NCBI RefSeq assembly: GCF_009363275.1
Contig: NZ_CP045324.1
Span: 2,418,001 to 2,482,000 of the forward strand
From: Marinobacter sp. THAF197a
Lineage (GTDB): Bacteria > Pseudomonadota > Gammaproteobacteria > Pseudomonadales > Oleiphilaceae
Reading direction: 5' to 3'
Length of the DNA: 64,000 bases
Of the stretch, positions 48,455-57,600 are shown one piece after another. Made by a program: the position numbers and the translations under genes. The first letter of the stretch is position 1, and each line of letters begins with the position of its first letter. Below the pieces are notes generated by a model. It had not been told where the DNA came from. It did not search any database and was given only the letters and a program-made list of their open reading frames with translations.

Positions 48455-50776
48455 TCAATCCTTTCGACTATGGCGGAGGTTATCGATGATGGATTCCAGC
48501 GCCCGGTCAAAAATCAGGCCGTCGTCGAGAAGCGTAATAACGCCTTCCTGCAGCGCCACCGCCAGATCATCCCGATGGTACTCTGCCACCTTGGCGCCGC
48601 TGCGATTGACAAAAATGTACTTGCCGGTTGCCTTGATGAAGGCCGCCAGTTTGCAGCGCACACGGGTATCATCGCGCACCATCTCGATCCACGAGCCAAC
48701 CCGGAGCTGATCCGCCCGGGCCAGCCATTCCGCCGCAACAACCGGAGCAGACGGCGTTTCTTCAGCAGCCACCGGCGCTTCCGTTGCCGGCTGCGCGTCA
48801 CTCTGAACGCTCTCCGCCACGACCGGTTCGATTTCAGGCTGCGCGACTTGCTCTGGGGCACCGGCATCCACCTGAGGTTCCGGAGGCGCCAGCATTTGTT
48901 CCGGCTGATCCAGCTCCTCTTCGGCCATGGCATGGTCTTCTGGCACCTTCTGGGCGTCGCTGACCGGTGCCGTTACCAGTTTCTGGAAAACATCAACGTG
49001 AGCCAGCTCCAGGTCACGAATGGCAGCGTCGGTTGAGAACGGGTCCCAGGAAATTTCCTGCAAAGCACTGCGAAGGTCCTCGACCACCTCCGGTATTGCC
49101 CGAAGCAGCTCAGAGCGGGTTTCATCCGATACCGGCCTTGGGTCCACACTCCAGATCAGGCGCTCGGTGACCGCGCAGGCGGATTGCCACTGCTCGCTTT
49201 CTTCGCCCTGACGCAGTACCACCCATTGCAGGTAACGAGTCCAGGGCTCGCTGAGAATCTGCATCACCGCAGCTGGTATATCACGGCCGGCTGTTTCTTC
49301 CTGAATGAGCTTGGTGGCCGCCTGGCTTGCACGTTCCTGGCGAGCCCGACCTTCCTCAGCGTCCCGAAGACGCTGCTCAACCAGCTCACGACGGCGCCGG
49401 TCCAGATCCATAAAGTGGCCGAAATCCTTAAGCAACTCCTCGAACAATTCGACATTGTCGGTGAACTCATTCAGGACACGATCAACCACTTCTTCAATTT
49501 TTTCCCGGAGCGGGTCCCGCATGCCCTGGCGCTTTTCGGACCAGCCTATCGCCGACAGTGCGAGTTCATTCAACAATTTGCGAACCGGATGACCGCCACG
49601 ATTGAAGAAATTACGATCGCTCAGGGCAACCTTCAGGACCGGAATCTGCAAACGCCCGATCAGCGCCTTCATCACCGGATGCAATTGCCGATCTTCCAGT
49701 ATGAAATCGAACAGCATTGATACGAGATTGACCACATCGCCGTCAACCTGGCCCAACGTCGCTTTCTTGCCGCCGGGCTCCTGCAGGACCGAGACAATCT
49801 GCTGGCGCAATGGCACCACTTCTACCCCGGATACCTGGGTGAGAGAACCTTGCAGATCACTGAGCCGGGCCATCAACCCGCCAGTATCAAGTGTCACGCC
49901 ACCCGCGGGCAGACTGCCTGTGGCGGAAGATGTCTCTCCCTGATGCAGCAACGCACTCAATTCCGAAAACGTGGGAAAACTGGCAGCACCACTCCCCCCC
50001 TGCTCGGCACCTGCCTGTCCTGGCGACAAAGCCGGGGCTCCAGCCTGTGGCACCGGCCTCTTTGGCTGGGGCGACGAACCGCCGACAGGTGCCCGGCGCA
50101 TATCGGGCAACACGCCTTCGGCTATCAGAGTTTTATTGGCCTGGTCATACAGGGCTGCGAGTTTGTCCACCAGCAGGCGCTCAAAAAGCTTGAGCACAAC
50201 CAGCTTGGCACGAATATCGATATCCAGGTCAGAACAGGCCTCGGCGATTCCGCCACAGATAACCTCGGGGCTCAGGGGCATCTGATCATCAGACATCTGA
50301 ATCTCGGGCATCAGGTGGCGCACCCGAGCGGCCAGCATCCGGACCGGCTCCTGGTAGCGATTGCGCAGCTTGGTCACCAGATTATCAATGGCGACCTGTT
50401 GCTCCAGTTCTGAGTGATCCAGAAGGCTCAGGGAATCCTGATCGACTTCCTCAAGGGCAGAGCCGGAGTGCGAGGGTTTGAAGCGCCCAAATTCATTGAA
50501 GGCCTGGCTGACATACTGAAGCATCGAGACCGCCATGGATTTGCGGCGCAGTCTGAGCTCCCGCATGGCATCGAAGTACGCTGTCTGGTCCTGATTAGAA
50601 CCAGCCCGATCCGCAAGGGCGAACAGACTGTCGTCTGCCTGCTCGAAGAAAGACCCCAGCACAGATTTCAGAGACTGACCGGATGCGTCACGTAACCGTA
50701 TAAGAGCAGGCGGAAGCGAAAACCGGCCCACCGGTTTCTGGCCGGATAAATGGACAACCTTGTTATCGTGCGCCAT
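48455..50776 (-). CDS. DUF1631-family protein
   Basis: 773 aa from ATG 50776 (MAHDNKVVHLSGQ, GGAG seven bases upstream); the frame continues upstream without a site. Mostly helical: ELRLRRKSMAVSMLQYVSQAFNEFGRF near the start, Pro/Gly/Gln-rich linker at about 225-290, VVDRVLNEFTDNVELFEELLKDFGHFMDLDRRRRELVEQRLRDAEEGRARQERA in the middle, acidic Pro/Ala/Glu linker at about 620-680. The end (about 685-760, LRVGSWIEMVRDDTRVRCKLAAF.. YIFVNRSGAKVAEYHRDDLAVALQEG) has a PilZ-like beta-barrel pattern. Function of DUF1631 is unknown; it is sometimes mislabelled thymidine phosphorylase. Confidence 0.85.
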   Translation of the reverse strand: MAHDNKVVHLSGQKPVGRFSLPPALIRLRDASGQSLKSVLGSFFEQADDSLFALADRAGSNQDQTAYFDAMRELRLRRKSMAVSMLQYVSQAFNEFGRFKPSHSGSALEEVDQDSLSLLDHSELEQQVAIDNLVTKLRNRYQEPVRMLAARVRHLMPEIQMSDDQMPLSPEVICGGIAEACSDLDIDIRAKLVVLKLFERLLVDKLAALYDQANKTLIAEGVLPDMRRAPVGGSSPQPKRPVPQAGAPALSPGQAGAEQGGSGAASFPTFSELSALLHQGETSSATGSLPAGGVTLDTGGLMARLSDLQGSLTQVSGVEVVPLRQQIVSVLQEPGGKKATLGQVDGDVVNLVSMLFDFILEDRQLHPVMKALIGRLQIPVLKVALSDRNFFNRGGHPVRKLLNELALSAIGWSEKRQGMRDPLREKIEEVVDRVLNEFTDNVELFEELLKDFGHFMDLDRRRRELVEQRLRDAEEGRARQERASQAATKLIQEETAGRDIPAAVMQILSEPWTRYLQWVVLRQGEESEQWQSACAVTERLIWSVDPRPVSDETRSELLRAIPEVVEDLRSALQEISWDPFSTDAAIRDLELAHVDVFQKLVTAPVSDAQKVPEDHAMAEEELDQPEQMLAPPEPQVDAGAPEQVAQPEIEPVVAESVQSDAQPATEAPVAAEETPSAPVVAAEWLARADQLRVGSWIEMVRDDTRVRCKLAAFIKATGKYIFVNRSGAKVAEYHRDDLAVALQEGVITLLDDGLIFDRALESIIDNLRHSRKD

Positions 50777-51000
50777 GGAGATGCTCCGGTGTTGATCGGC
50801 GATATCGCTAGGAATTTCTATTAATGACATGATACGGCCGATCATCGTCACCTTGTGTCAGAATTTGTCACCTTTTGTGTAACAACGACCTGCGTCACAT
50901 TTTAGCAGTTATTGGCCAGGGCATTTTGCGAAACGGCAGGCTGGCAGTAGAATTGCCGGGCTCGCAGATTTCAACTCATCCAGACCGCCGGAAACCCGAC

Positions 51001-51840
51001 ATGATTGCCCCTGAACTGCTCCGCCAGGCCCTTATTGAATCCGTTGCCCAAAGCCTTCGCGAGGACATTGGTGATGGCGACATTACCGCCATGCTGATTC
51101 CGGCGGATAAAACCGCAACCGGCCGGGTGATCACTCGCGAACCGGCACGCCTGTCCGGACGAGCCTGGGTTGAAGAAGTATTCCGGCAGGTGGACCCGGC
51201 AGTTGAACTGACCTGGTTTTTCAAAGACGGCGATGATCTGGCGGCCGATGACGTTATCTTCCGGATGGCGGGCCGGGCCCGATCACTTCTGACCGCAGAG
51301 CGAGCCGCCCTTAACTGGCTACAAACACTGTCTGGCGTCGCCACCACCTGCGCAGCCTACGCGACGAAGGTCGCCCATACCGGAGTGCGATTACTGGATA
51401 CCCGGAAAACCCTGCCGGGCATGCGACTGGCGCAAAAGTACGCAGTCACATGCGGGGATTGCCACAATCACCGCCTGGGCCTGTGGGATGCCTTTCTGAT
51501 CAAGGAAAACCACATTGCCGCCTGCGGCTCAATTGCCAACGCCATCAGTGAAGCCCGGCGCATTGCACCGGGCCGCCCGGTGGAGGTAGAAACGGAATCG
51601 ATGGACGAGCTAAATCAGGCCCTGAGCGCGGGCGCCGACATCATCATGCTGGATGAATTCTCGCTTGAGGACATGGTTGAAGCCGTGCGAATTACCGCCA
51701 GCAAGGCAAAACTGGAAGCTTCCGGCGGCATCAATGCCCAGACACTGGTACCAGTGGCGGAAACCGGGGTGGATTACATCTCCATCGGCGCCCTGACCAA
51801 AGACGTCAGGGCGATCGACCTCTCCATGCGGCTGGACTGA
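51001..51840 (+). CDS. nadC: Nicotinate-nucleotide pyrophosphorylase (carboxylating)
   Basis: 279 aa from ATG 51001 (MIAPELLRQALIESVAQSLREDIGDGDITAMLIP). QPRTase fold: LNWLQTLSGVATTCAAYA, DTRKTLPGMRLAQKYAVTCGDCHNHRLGLWDAFLIKENHI (PRPP and quinolinate site), MLDEFSLEDM, and SGGINAQTLVPVAETGVDYISIGALTKDVRAIDLSM. Makes NaMN from quinolinate and PRPP in NAD synthesis. Divergent from the DUF1631 gene and convergent with yqcC. Confidence 0.96.
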   Translation: MIAPELLRQALIESVAQSLREDIGDGDITAMLIPADKTATGRVITREPARLSGRAWVEEVFRQVDPAVELTWFFKDGDDLAADDVIFRMAGRARSLLTAERAALNWLQTLSGVATTCAAYATKVAHTGVRLLDTRKTLPGMRLAQKYAVTCGDCHNHRLGLWDAFLIKENHIAACGSIANAISEARRIAPGRPVEVETESMDELNQALSAGADIIMLDEFSLEDMVEAVRITASKAKLEASGGINAQTLVPVAETGVDYISIGALTKDVRAIDLSMRLD

Positions 51841-51861
51841 TTCCACCGCCTGGAGTCGAAC

Positions 51862-52188
51862 TCAACGACCAGACAACAACCGGTCCATCTCTTCCAGCGC
51901 CTCAACAAGGCGCTGGCCTGACTGCGCCCGCCCCCGGAAATGCTCTTCCGCCATGGGCGCAATGCCAGACACCGCGGGTAACGGTTGCCCCGCCTCCACC
52001 AGCGCCTTCATCTTCTGCAAGAAGACAAACTGCAGCCACTGGGTGAACTCCATAGTGTCGAGGCAAAACGGCTGGGTACTTTGGAATGCATGCTCCGGTG
52101 GTGGGCTCGCTTCCCAGACGTCCATCCGCCGGAGCTCAATCTCGATTCTCAACAGGCTATCGGTTACCTGATCCACTCGATTACTCAT
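51862..52188 (-). CDS. YqcC-family protein (DUF446)
   Basis: 108 aa from ATG 52188, 10 bases after the ParA stop. VDQVTDSLLRIEIELRRMDVWEASPPPEHAFQSTQPFCLDTMEFTQWLQFVFLQKMKALVEAGQPLPAVSGIAPMAEEHF fits YqcC: small, helical, soluble, with the central 'F-x-x-W-L-Q-x-V-F-L-x-K-M' helix. Unknown function. Possibly co-transcribed with the ParA gene. Confidence 0.9.
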   Translation of the reverse strand: MSNRVDQVTDSLLRIEIELRRMDVWEASPPPEHAFQSTQPFCLDTMEFTQWLQFVFLQKMKALVEAGQPLPAVSGIAPMAEEHFRGRAQSGQRLVEALEEMDRLLSGR

Positions 52189-52198
52189 GGTCACCTGA

Positions 52199-52996
52199 TC
52201 AGTCGGCCAAGGGCTCAAGTTCAACCGACTCTCCATGCAATACCCGGTACAGGTCTTCAAACTGGCGGGTCAAGGCGTGCTTGGGCGCCATGTGAATGAG
52301 CGGCTGCCGGCTTTGATGGGATTCTTTCATTTTTACCGAGCTGGATAGCCGCACCGGCAACACTGGCAACCCCTCCTCCGTGAGTTCTTTCACCAGCTGC
52401 TTGGGCAGGCTGGCACGCGGCTGGAACTGGTTGGCAATGATACCCTCCACCACCAACTCCTGATTGTGATCTTCCTGCAGCTCTTTGATTTCATGCAGAA
52501 TGTTGTACAACGCCTGACGTGAGAAATCATCACAGTCGAAAGGAATCAAACACCGCTGAGCCGCAATCAAAGCCGAGCGGGTGTAGAAATTCAGGGCGGG
52601 CGCGGTATCGATGTAGATCTCATCGAAAGATTCGCTGAGCTTTTTCAGAAATTCACGGAGCTTGTAGATCTTGTGCTTGGCTTCGAGTTTGCGCTCCAGG
52701 AAGTCCAGCTCCGGGCTGGACGGCAGAACAAACAGATTATTGAAAGATGAGGCATGCACAAACTCATCCGGGCGGCGGGTGAACATACTGAAGGCAACGG
52801 TCTGCTCCAGAAGGTCCGCTGCGGTATCTTTCAGTTCAGACGCCGGCTTGCCCAGCAGATAGTGTGTTGAGTTGCCTTGCGGATCCAGATCCACCACCAG
52901 GGTGCGCTTGCCCCGGGCCGCGCTGATCGCCGCCAGGTTACAGGTGATGCTGGACTTACCCACACCGCCTTTCTGATTGAATACAACCCGTCTCAT
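52199..52996 (-). CDS. ParA/MinD-family ATPase (orphan)
   Basis: 265 aa from ATG 52996. Deviant Walker A K-G-G-V-G-K-S at about residues 9-15, LVVDLDPQGNSTHYLLG as Walker B/A', and EIYIDTAPALNFYTRSALIAAQRCLIPFDCDDFSRQAL as the ADP/ATP-switch region. No parB or centromere-like repeat is near, so it is not the chromosome partition pair. Similar orphan ParA proteins place chemoreceptors, flagella or other cell-pole cargo. YqcC may be linked to it. Confidence 0.88.
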   Translation of the reverse strand: MRRVVFNQKGGVGKSSITCNLAAISAARGKRTLVVDLDPQGNSTHYLLGKPASELKDTAADLLEQTVAFSMFTRRPDEFVHASSFNNLFVLPSSPELDFLERKLEAKHKIYKLREFLKKLSESFDEIYIDTAPALNFYTRSALIAAQRCLIPFDCDDFSRQALYNILHEIKELQEDHNQELVVEGIIANQFQPRASLPKQLVKELTEEGLPVLPVRLSSSVKMKESHQSRQPLIHMAPKHALTRQFEDLYRVLHGESVELEPLAD

Positions 52997-53035
52997 GTCG
53001 TCTCTCCAATGGCCTTTATCGTTATAAATCCGTCA

Positions 53036-53734
53036 CTACCATCCCATTACCGACTTCACAAACGGAATGGTCAATCTCCGCTGGGCCTGCAGGGAGTTCT
53101 CATCCAGTGTGTCCAGAATCCCAAGCAGTTTACCAAGGCGGCGCGGAGCCCGGCGCATGATAAATCCGGCCACATCATCGCTCATCACCAGACCACGCTG
53201 CTCGGCCCTGGCCATCAAAATTCTTGACCGGTCTTCATCCCGGTAAACACCGAGCTGAACCAATAAGCCGTGTGCCAGCCGGGAACCAAGGTCAGCGAGA
53301 CCAAACGGCAACGCCGCCGGCACCTCCGACAGGGTCACCATCAACAGCCCCTGGCGGTCCAGAATCCGGTTGTACAGATGGAAAACGGCCTCCTCCCAGT
53401 GAGCATCACCCGCGATCAAGTCAAGATCATCCAGGCAGACCACATCATGCCCTTCCAATCCCGCAAGCGCCTCCGGCCCAAACGGCATCAACTCACCGAT
53501 ACTGATGCACACAGCGCTCTGGCCCCGCTGCTCGGCAAAATGACAGACCGCTTGCAACAAATGGCTTTTGCCAGTGTCGGAGTCACCACAGATCACCACA
53601 ACAGGTGCTCCGGCCGGCTGCGTGCAAACCGCCTCCAGCCGGAGCGCCGCATCTAGATTGCGATCGCCATGGAAGTTATCAAACCGGGCGTCGTCACGGA
53701 GCTTCACCCCGAGAACCATCTGTGACGTGGTCAT
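53036..53734 (-). CDS. hda: DnaA regulatory inactivator Hda
   Basis: 232 aa from ATG 53734 (MTTSQMVLGVKLRD). AAA+ domain: DFARFDNFHGDRN, GDSDTGKSHLLQA (Walker A), VVCLDDLDLI (Walker B), GSRLAHGLLVQLGVYRDEDR (sensor/arginine region), and the small domain GFIMRRAPRRLGKLLGILDTLDENSLQAQRRLTIPFVKSVM. With the beta clamp it triggers ATP hydrolysis on DnaA (RIDA). ATGA overlap with the upstream PgsA-like gene. Confidence 0.94.
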   Translation of the reverse strand: MTTSQMVLGVKLRDDARFDNFHGDRNLDAALRLEAVCTQPAGAPVVVICGDSDTGKSHLLQAVCHFAEQRGQSAVCISIGELMPFGPEALAGLEGHDVVCLDDLDLIAGDAHWEEAVFHLYNRILDRQGLLMVTLSEVPAALPFGLADLGSRLAHGLLVQLGVYRDEDRSRILMARAEQRGLVMSDDVAGFIMRRAPRRLGKLLGILDTLDENSLQAQRRLTIPFVKSVMGW

Positions 53735-54291
53735 GAGCGTTTGGCTCTCCAAGCGCGCGCACCCCAAATCAGAATGTAATGGCAGCCGCTGAATATGGCC
53801 GACAAGGCAACCAGCCATATACCAACGTCCATTACCCAGGGCTGCATTGGCAGGTCCGCCATCAGAATGATAATCGCCAACGCCACGAGAATCTGAATAA
53901 AGGTATTGATCTTGCCCGGAATACTCGGCTCCATCTCAAAACGGCCAACACCATAGTGATACATCAATGCACCGCCGACAATGACCAGATCGCGGCCAAG
54001 TACCAGTGCGAAGAGCCAAAGCGGAATAATTCCGGTGATGGTCAGCATCAGGTAAGCGGTGATCAGCAATGCCTTATCAGCCAGCGGATCGGCAATGGCT
54101 CCGAGCCGGGAACGCCAATTAAACTGCCGCGCCAGAAAGCCGTCCAAAGCATCAGTTGCGGCAGCAAGAAAGAAAATCAACAGCGACTGGCGATAATTCC
54201 CCTCCAGCAATGCCCACGCGAACGGAATAATGAGCAGTATCCGCAGGAATGTCAGGGCATTGGGAATCCATCGCCAACGCTGCAAAGTCAC
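53731..54291 (-). CDS. CDP-alcohol phosphatidyltransferase (PgsA-like)
   Basis: 186 aa from ATG 54291. Full CDP-OH signature D47-x2-D50-G51-x2-A54-R55-x8-G64-x3-D68-x3-D72. Four or more membrane helices (about 11-30, 36-46, 75-95, 130-150, 155-175). Could make phosphatidylglycerophosphate or a related head-group transfer. The linkage to hda is typical of pseudomonads and their relatives. Confidence 0.9.
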   Translation of the reverse strand: MTLQRWRWIPNALTFLRILLIIPFAWALLEGNYRQSLLIFFLAAATDALDGFLARQFNWRSRLGAIADPLADKALLITAYLMLTITGIIPLWLFALVLGRDLVIVGGALMYHYGVGRFEMEPSIPGKINTFIQILVALAIIILMADLPMQPWVMDVGIWLVALSAIFSGCHYILIWGARAWRAKRS

Positions 54292-54311
54292 GCGCAGACC
54301 TCCGCCGTCGC

Positions 54312-55613
54312 CTAGCTGCCGCCACCACGGACAACCGGAGCCGGCTGCCAGCGATAGTAAAGCACCTGGTACAGGGATTCGAACGCCTGCTCGGCATCCT
54401 GTTCGTCGCCGTCATCGAGTGGCTGGTAAACGAACATGGCACCCTCCGGGTACTGGTCGCCGGCCTCGCCCGGTTCCTCAGCACCGTTCGGTTCGGCAAC
54501 TGGCGCTACTGAGGTCGCACTACGCGGTGCAGGTGCAGTTTCCTCTGGCTGCCCCTCCATGACCACAAAGCGGGGATCAAGCGCAATGTACTCTTTCAGC
54601 TGGTCCAGTTCGCCTGTAAAGGTCACCTGAACGGTCATACGCTCGTTACGCACTCGGGAGGCACCGACAGACACCACTGGCGTAAAGCTGTTCAGCGCTT
54701 TTCCGACATTGCCGTAGTCGGCCAGGGAATTCACCCCCTCCAGAACGATATCCACACGCGGAGCCTCACCTACCTCGCCGGCAGCAACCGCGTAGCGGCT
54801 GGCATATGCATCGGCCCAGCGACCAACAGCACGCCGAGCGAGTTCTTCCGGGTCTGCCGCGGTCACCGACTGTTCAGAAGCATCCATGCTCATACCGTCG
54901 AAGACCCAGCCTGCGCGCCATTGGCCACCAGAGCGACTAACACGCATCAATGCCAGGGCATCATGAGACAGATCCGACGATGCTTCCTTAATGCGGCCCA
55001 CAAACTGGCCCCAGAGATCCGACAGCAGCGCCCGGTCTCCCTGGACACTCTGCGGCGGGAAGGCCAGGGGCAAGCCGCGCTCTTCCGCTGCCGCCTGGAA
55101 TGCCCTGCGCCAATCCGCAACGGCGCTGTCACCCTGTGCGCCGTCATCCGCTGCTGCCGTCAGCAGCTTGCGTTCACCGCGGTCTTCAATCGCAGCCCAA
55201 ACCAGTGTGAGCGGGCGATTGGCGCCCCAGACCGGGGCATTAATCGAAGCCAGGGCGCGATTGACGCCAACCGCCCCGAAGCTCATCTGCAACCGGGACT
55301 CGCCACGCTCACGACGTACCTGGTAGGACAGCAGCAGGGATTCTGCGTCTTTGAGCACATCGTCTACGCCCTCAAGTTGCAGTACGTCCCGCGTGCCCGA
55401 AACCCTGACCAAAACCCGCCGCAAACCCTCGGCATAACCTGTCTGAAGATCATTTGGGCCAGTACCGTCGACCGCCACCTCAATATTATACAATCCCGAC
55501 ACCGTGACTGCCGACGCAGTCCCGGCCAACAGCATTGACAATGCCCCGGCCATTACCAGCCACAGAGTCATTGCCCGGAAAGTCCGAACGTCATTTTTTT
55601 CCGTTCCAGTCAT
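54312..55613 (-). CDS. DUF2066 domain-containing exported protein
   Basis: 433 aa from ATG 55613 (MTGTEKNDVRTF). A membrane/signal segment at about 15-36 (MTLWLVMAGALSMLLAGTASA) is followed by VTVSGLYNIEVAVDGTGPNDLQTGYAEGLRRVLVRVSGTRDV, the DUF2066 opening. Middle: AQLFARAALAWAA-type beta repeats with VSVGASRVRNERMTVQVTFTG. Near the end, an acidic Glu/Pro stretch. Function unknown; located in envelope, upstream of the pgsA-like gene and hda. Confidence 0.86.
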   Translation of the reverse strand: MTGTEKNDVRTFRAMTLWLVMAGALSMLLAGTASAVTVSGLYNIEVAVDGTGPNDLQTGYAEGLRRVLVRVSGTRDVLQLEGVDDVLKDAESLLLSYQVRRERGESRLQMSFGAVGVNRALASINAPVWGANRPLTLVWAAIEDRGERKLLTAAADDGAQGDSAVADWRRAFQAAAEERGLPLAFPPQSVQGDRALLSDLWGQFVGRIKEASSDLSHDALALMRVSRSGGQWRAGWVFDGMSMDASEQSVTAADPEELARRAVGRWADAYASRYAVAAGEVGEAPRVDIVLEGVNSLADYGNVGKALNSFTPVVSVGASRVRNERMTVQVTFTGELDQLKEYIALDPRFVVMEGQPEETAPAPRSATSVAPVAEPNGAEEPGEAGDQYPEGAMFVYQPLDDGDEQDAEQAFESLYQVLYYRWQPAPVVRGGGS

Positions 55614-55804
55614 GTAACACCCTGCCGTTCCCATGATTGGCGCACAGGATACACCATCACCACATGCGAGAGTAGCAAGGCCCCGTTGCAGGTTGGCAAT
55701 GATGTACCCTGAATATTTGCACGCATTGCCGAATTCCGGTTGGAGCGCCCGTGCGCACCTGTTAAAATCCGCCGCCTGACCCACAGGCCAACGGTTACAT
55801 TTCC

Positions 55805-56869
55805 ATGAGCGAACAGAAGCCTTCCCTCACCTATCGCGATGCCGGCGTTGATATCGACGCAGGTAACGATCTGGTCAACCGCATCAAGAACACGGCAGCC
55901 CGTACCCGCCGCCCCGAAGTCCTCGGCGGGCTTGGCGGCTTCGGCGCCATGGTTTCCATCCCGGCCGGTTACCGGGAGCCGGTACTGGTCTCGGGCACCG
56001 ACGGCGTTGGCACCAAACTGCGCCTGGCCATGCAACTCGAAAAGCACGACAGCATCGGCATTGATCTGGTCGCCATGTGCGTGAATGATCTGATCGTAGG
56101 CGGCGCAGAGCCCCTGTTTTTCCTCGATTACTACGCTACCGGCAAGCTGAACGTGGATATTGCCGCCCAGGTCGTGGATGGCATCGGCAAGGGCTGCGAG
56201 TTGTCCGGATGTGCACTGGTGGGTGGCGAAACCGCCGAAATGCCCGGCATGTACGAAGGCGAAGACTATGACCTGGCCGGTTTCTGTGTGGGCATTGTGG
56301 AGCGCAGCGAAGTCATCGATGGTAGCCGCACCCAGCCGGGTGATGTGATGCTGGCCCTGGGCTCTTCCGGCCCTCATTCCAACGGCTACTCACTGATTCG
56401 CAAGATCATTGAAGTCAGCGGTGCCGACCTGAGCCAGCCCATGGGCGACAGCACCCTGGCTGACGCGCTGATGGCGCCCACCCGCATTTACGTGAAGAAC
56501 ATACTGCAACTGATTCGTGAAGTGGACGTGCGGGCCCTGTCTCACATCACCGGCGGTGGCCTGCCTGAAAATATCCCCAGAGTGCTGCCGGCTGGCACCG
56601 TTGCAGCCATCGACACCCAGAGCTGGGAACTGCCACCGGTATTCCAGTGGCTGCAAAACTCCGGCGGTGTCGCCAGTGAGGAAATGTACCGCACCTTTAA
56701 CTGCGGTATTGGCATGATTGTCTGCGTTCCCGCCGACCAGAAAGAGCTGGCCATGGATGCCCTTAACGCCATGGGCGAGAAAGTATGGCAGGTAGGCGTC
56801 ATTGAAGCGGCCGGCTCAGCCGATGATGAGCCTAAAGTGCGCTACGCACCGGGATTACTCACGGCATGA
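55805..56869 (+). CDS. purM: Phosphoribosylaminoimidazole synthetase
   Basis: 354 aa from ATG 55805. AIR synthetase: SLTYRDAGVDIDAGNDLVNRIK, VSGTDGVGTKLRLAMQLEKHDSIGIDLVAMCVNDL (ATP/metal site), and LVGGETAEMPGMYEGEDYDLAGFCVG. Converts FGAM to AIR in purine synthesis. ATGA overlap with purN. Confidence 0.97.
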   Translation: MSEQKPSLTYRDAGVDIDAGNDLVNRIKNTAARTRRPEVLGGLGGFGAMVSIPAGYREPVLVSGTDGVGTKLRLAMQLEKHDSIGIDLVAMCVNDLIVGGAEPLFFLDYYATGKLNVDIAAQVVDGIGKGCELSGCALVGGETAEMPGMYEGEDYDLAGFCVGIVERSEVIDGSRTQPGDVMLALGSSGPHSNGYSLIRKIIEVSGADLSQPMGDSTLADALMAPTRIYVKNILQLIREVDVRALSHITGGGLPENIPRVLPAGTVAAIDTQSWELPPVFQWLQNSGGVASEEMYRTFNCGIGMIVCVPADQKELAMDALNAMGEKVWQVGVIEAAGSADDEPKVRYAPGLLTA

Positions 56870-57528
56870 AGGCTGATCCCGCGCCACTCCCGACCATCCT
56901 GGTACTGGCCTCCGGCAGCGGCACCAACCTGCAGGCGTTGATTGACGCCTCGCGGAACAGGGACTTCCCGGGCGACATTGTGGCCGTAGGCTGCAACAAA
57001 CCCGGTGCCTTTGCCCTGGAACGGGCAGCCCAGGCGAACATCAAAACCTTTGTGATCAATCACAAGGACTACGGCAGCCGTGAGGAATTCGACGGTGCCC
57101 TGATGGCCGAGATCCGCCGCCACAACCCGGATCTGATTGTGCTGGCAGGCTTCATGCGGATTCTGACCAAAGACTTTGTTCGGGCCTTCCGCGGCAAGAT
57201 GCTGAACATTCACCCATCCCTGCTGCCAGCTTATACCGGCCTGAACACGCACCAGAGGGTACTGGAGGCTGGCGACAGGGTGCATGGCGTGTCCATCCAC
57301 TTCGTAACCGAAGAACTGGACGGCGGGCCGGTGATTGCCCAGGCCGAGGTAGCCGTGCTGGAAAACGATACGCCTGACTCACTGGCGGAGCGGGTTCAGC
57401 AACAGGAGCACGTGCTATACCCGATCGTGGTTCGCTGGTTCTGTGAAGGCCGGATTCAACTGGCGAGTGACGGCGTGCTCTTTGATGGCGCCCCCCTGTC
57501 ACAACCCATGCGCTTACCCGCCAGCTGA
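56866..57528 (+). CDS. purN: Phosphoribosylglycinamide formyltransferase
   Basis: 220 aa from ATG 56866. GART fold: VLASGSGTNLQALID, and LAGFMRILTKDFVRAFRGKMLNIHPSLLPAYTGLNTHQRVLEAG (N-I-H-P-S-L-L-P signature); active His in that segment and Asp in FVTEELDGGPVI. Uses 10-formyl-THF to make FGAR. Co-transcribed with purM. Confidence 0.97.
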   Translation: MKADPAPLPTILVLASGSGTNLQALIDASRNRDFPGDIVAVGCNKPGAFALERAAQANIKTFVINHKDYGSREEFDGALMAEIRRHNPDLIVLAGFMRILTKDFVRAFRGKMLNIHPSLLPAYTGLNTHQRVLEAGDRVHGVSIHFVTEELDGGPVIAQAEVAVLENDTPDSLAERVQQQEHVLYPIVVRWFCEGRIQLASDGVLFDGAPLSQPMRLPAS

Positions 57529-57600
57529 ACAGATTGTCATCCCCCTCGGGCTTTTGAAAAGCTACACTGTCGCAAACACCTACAGTGAAAGAGGCTCCGG

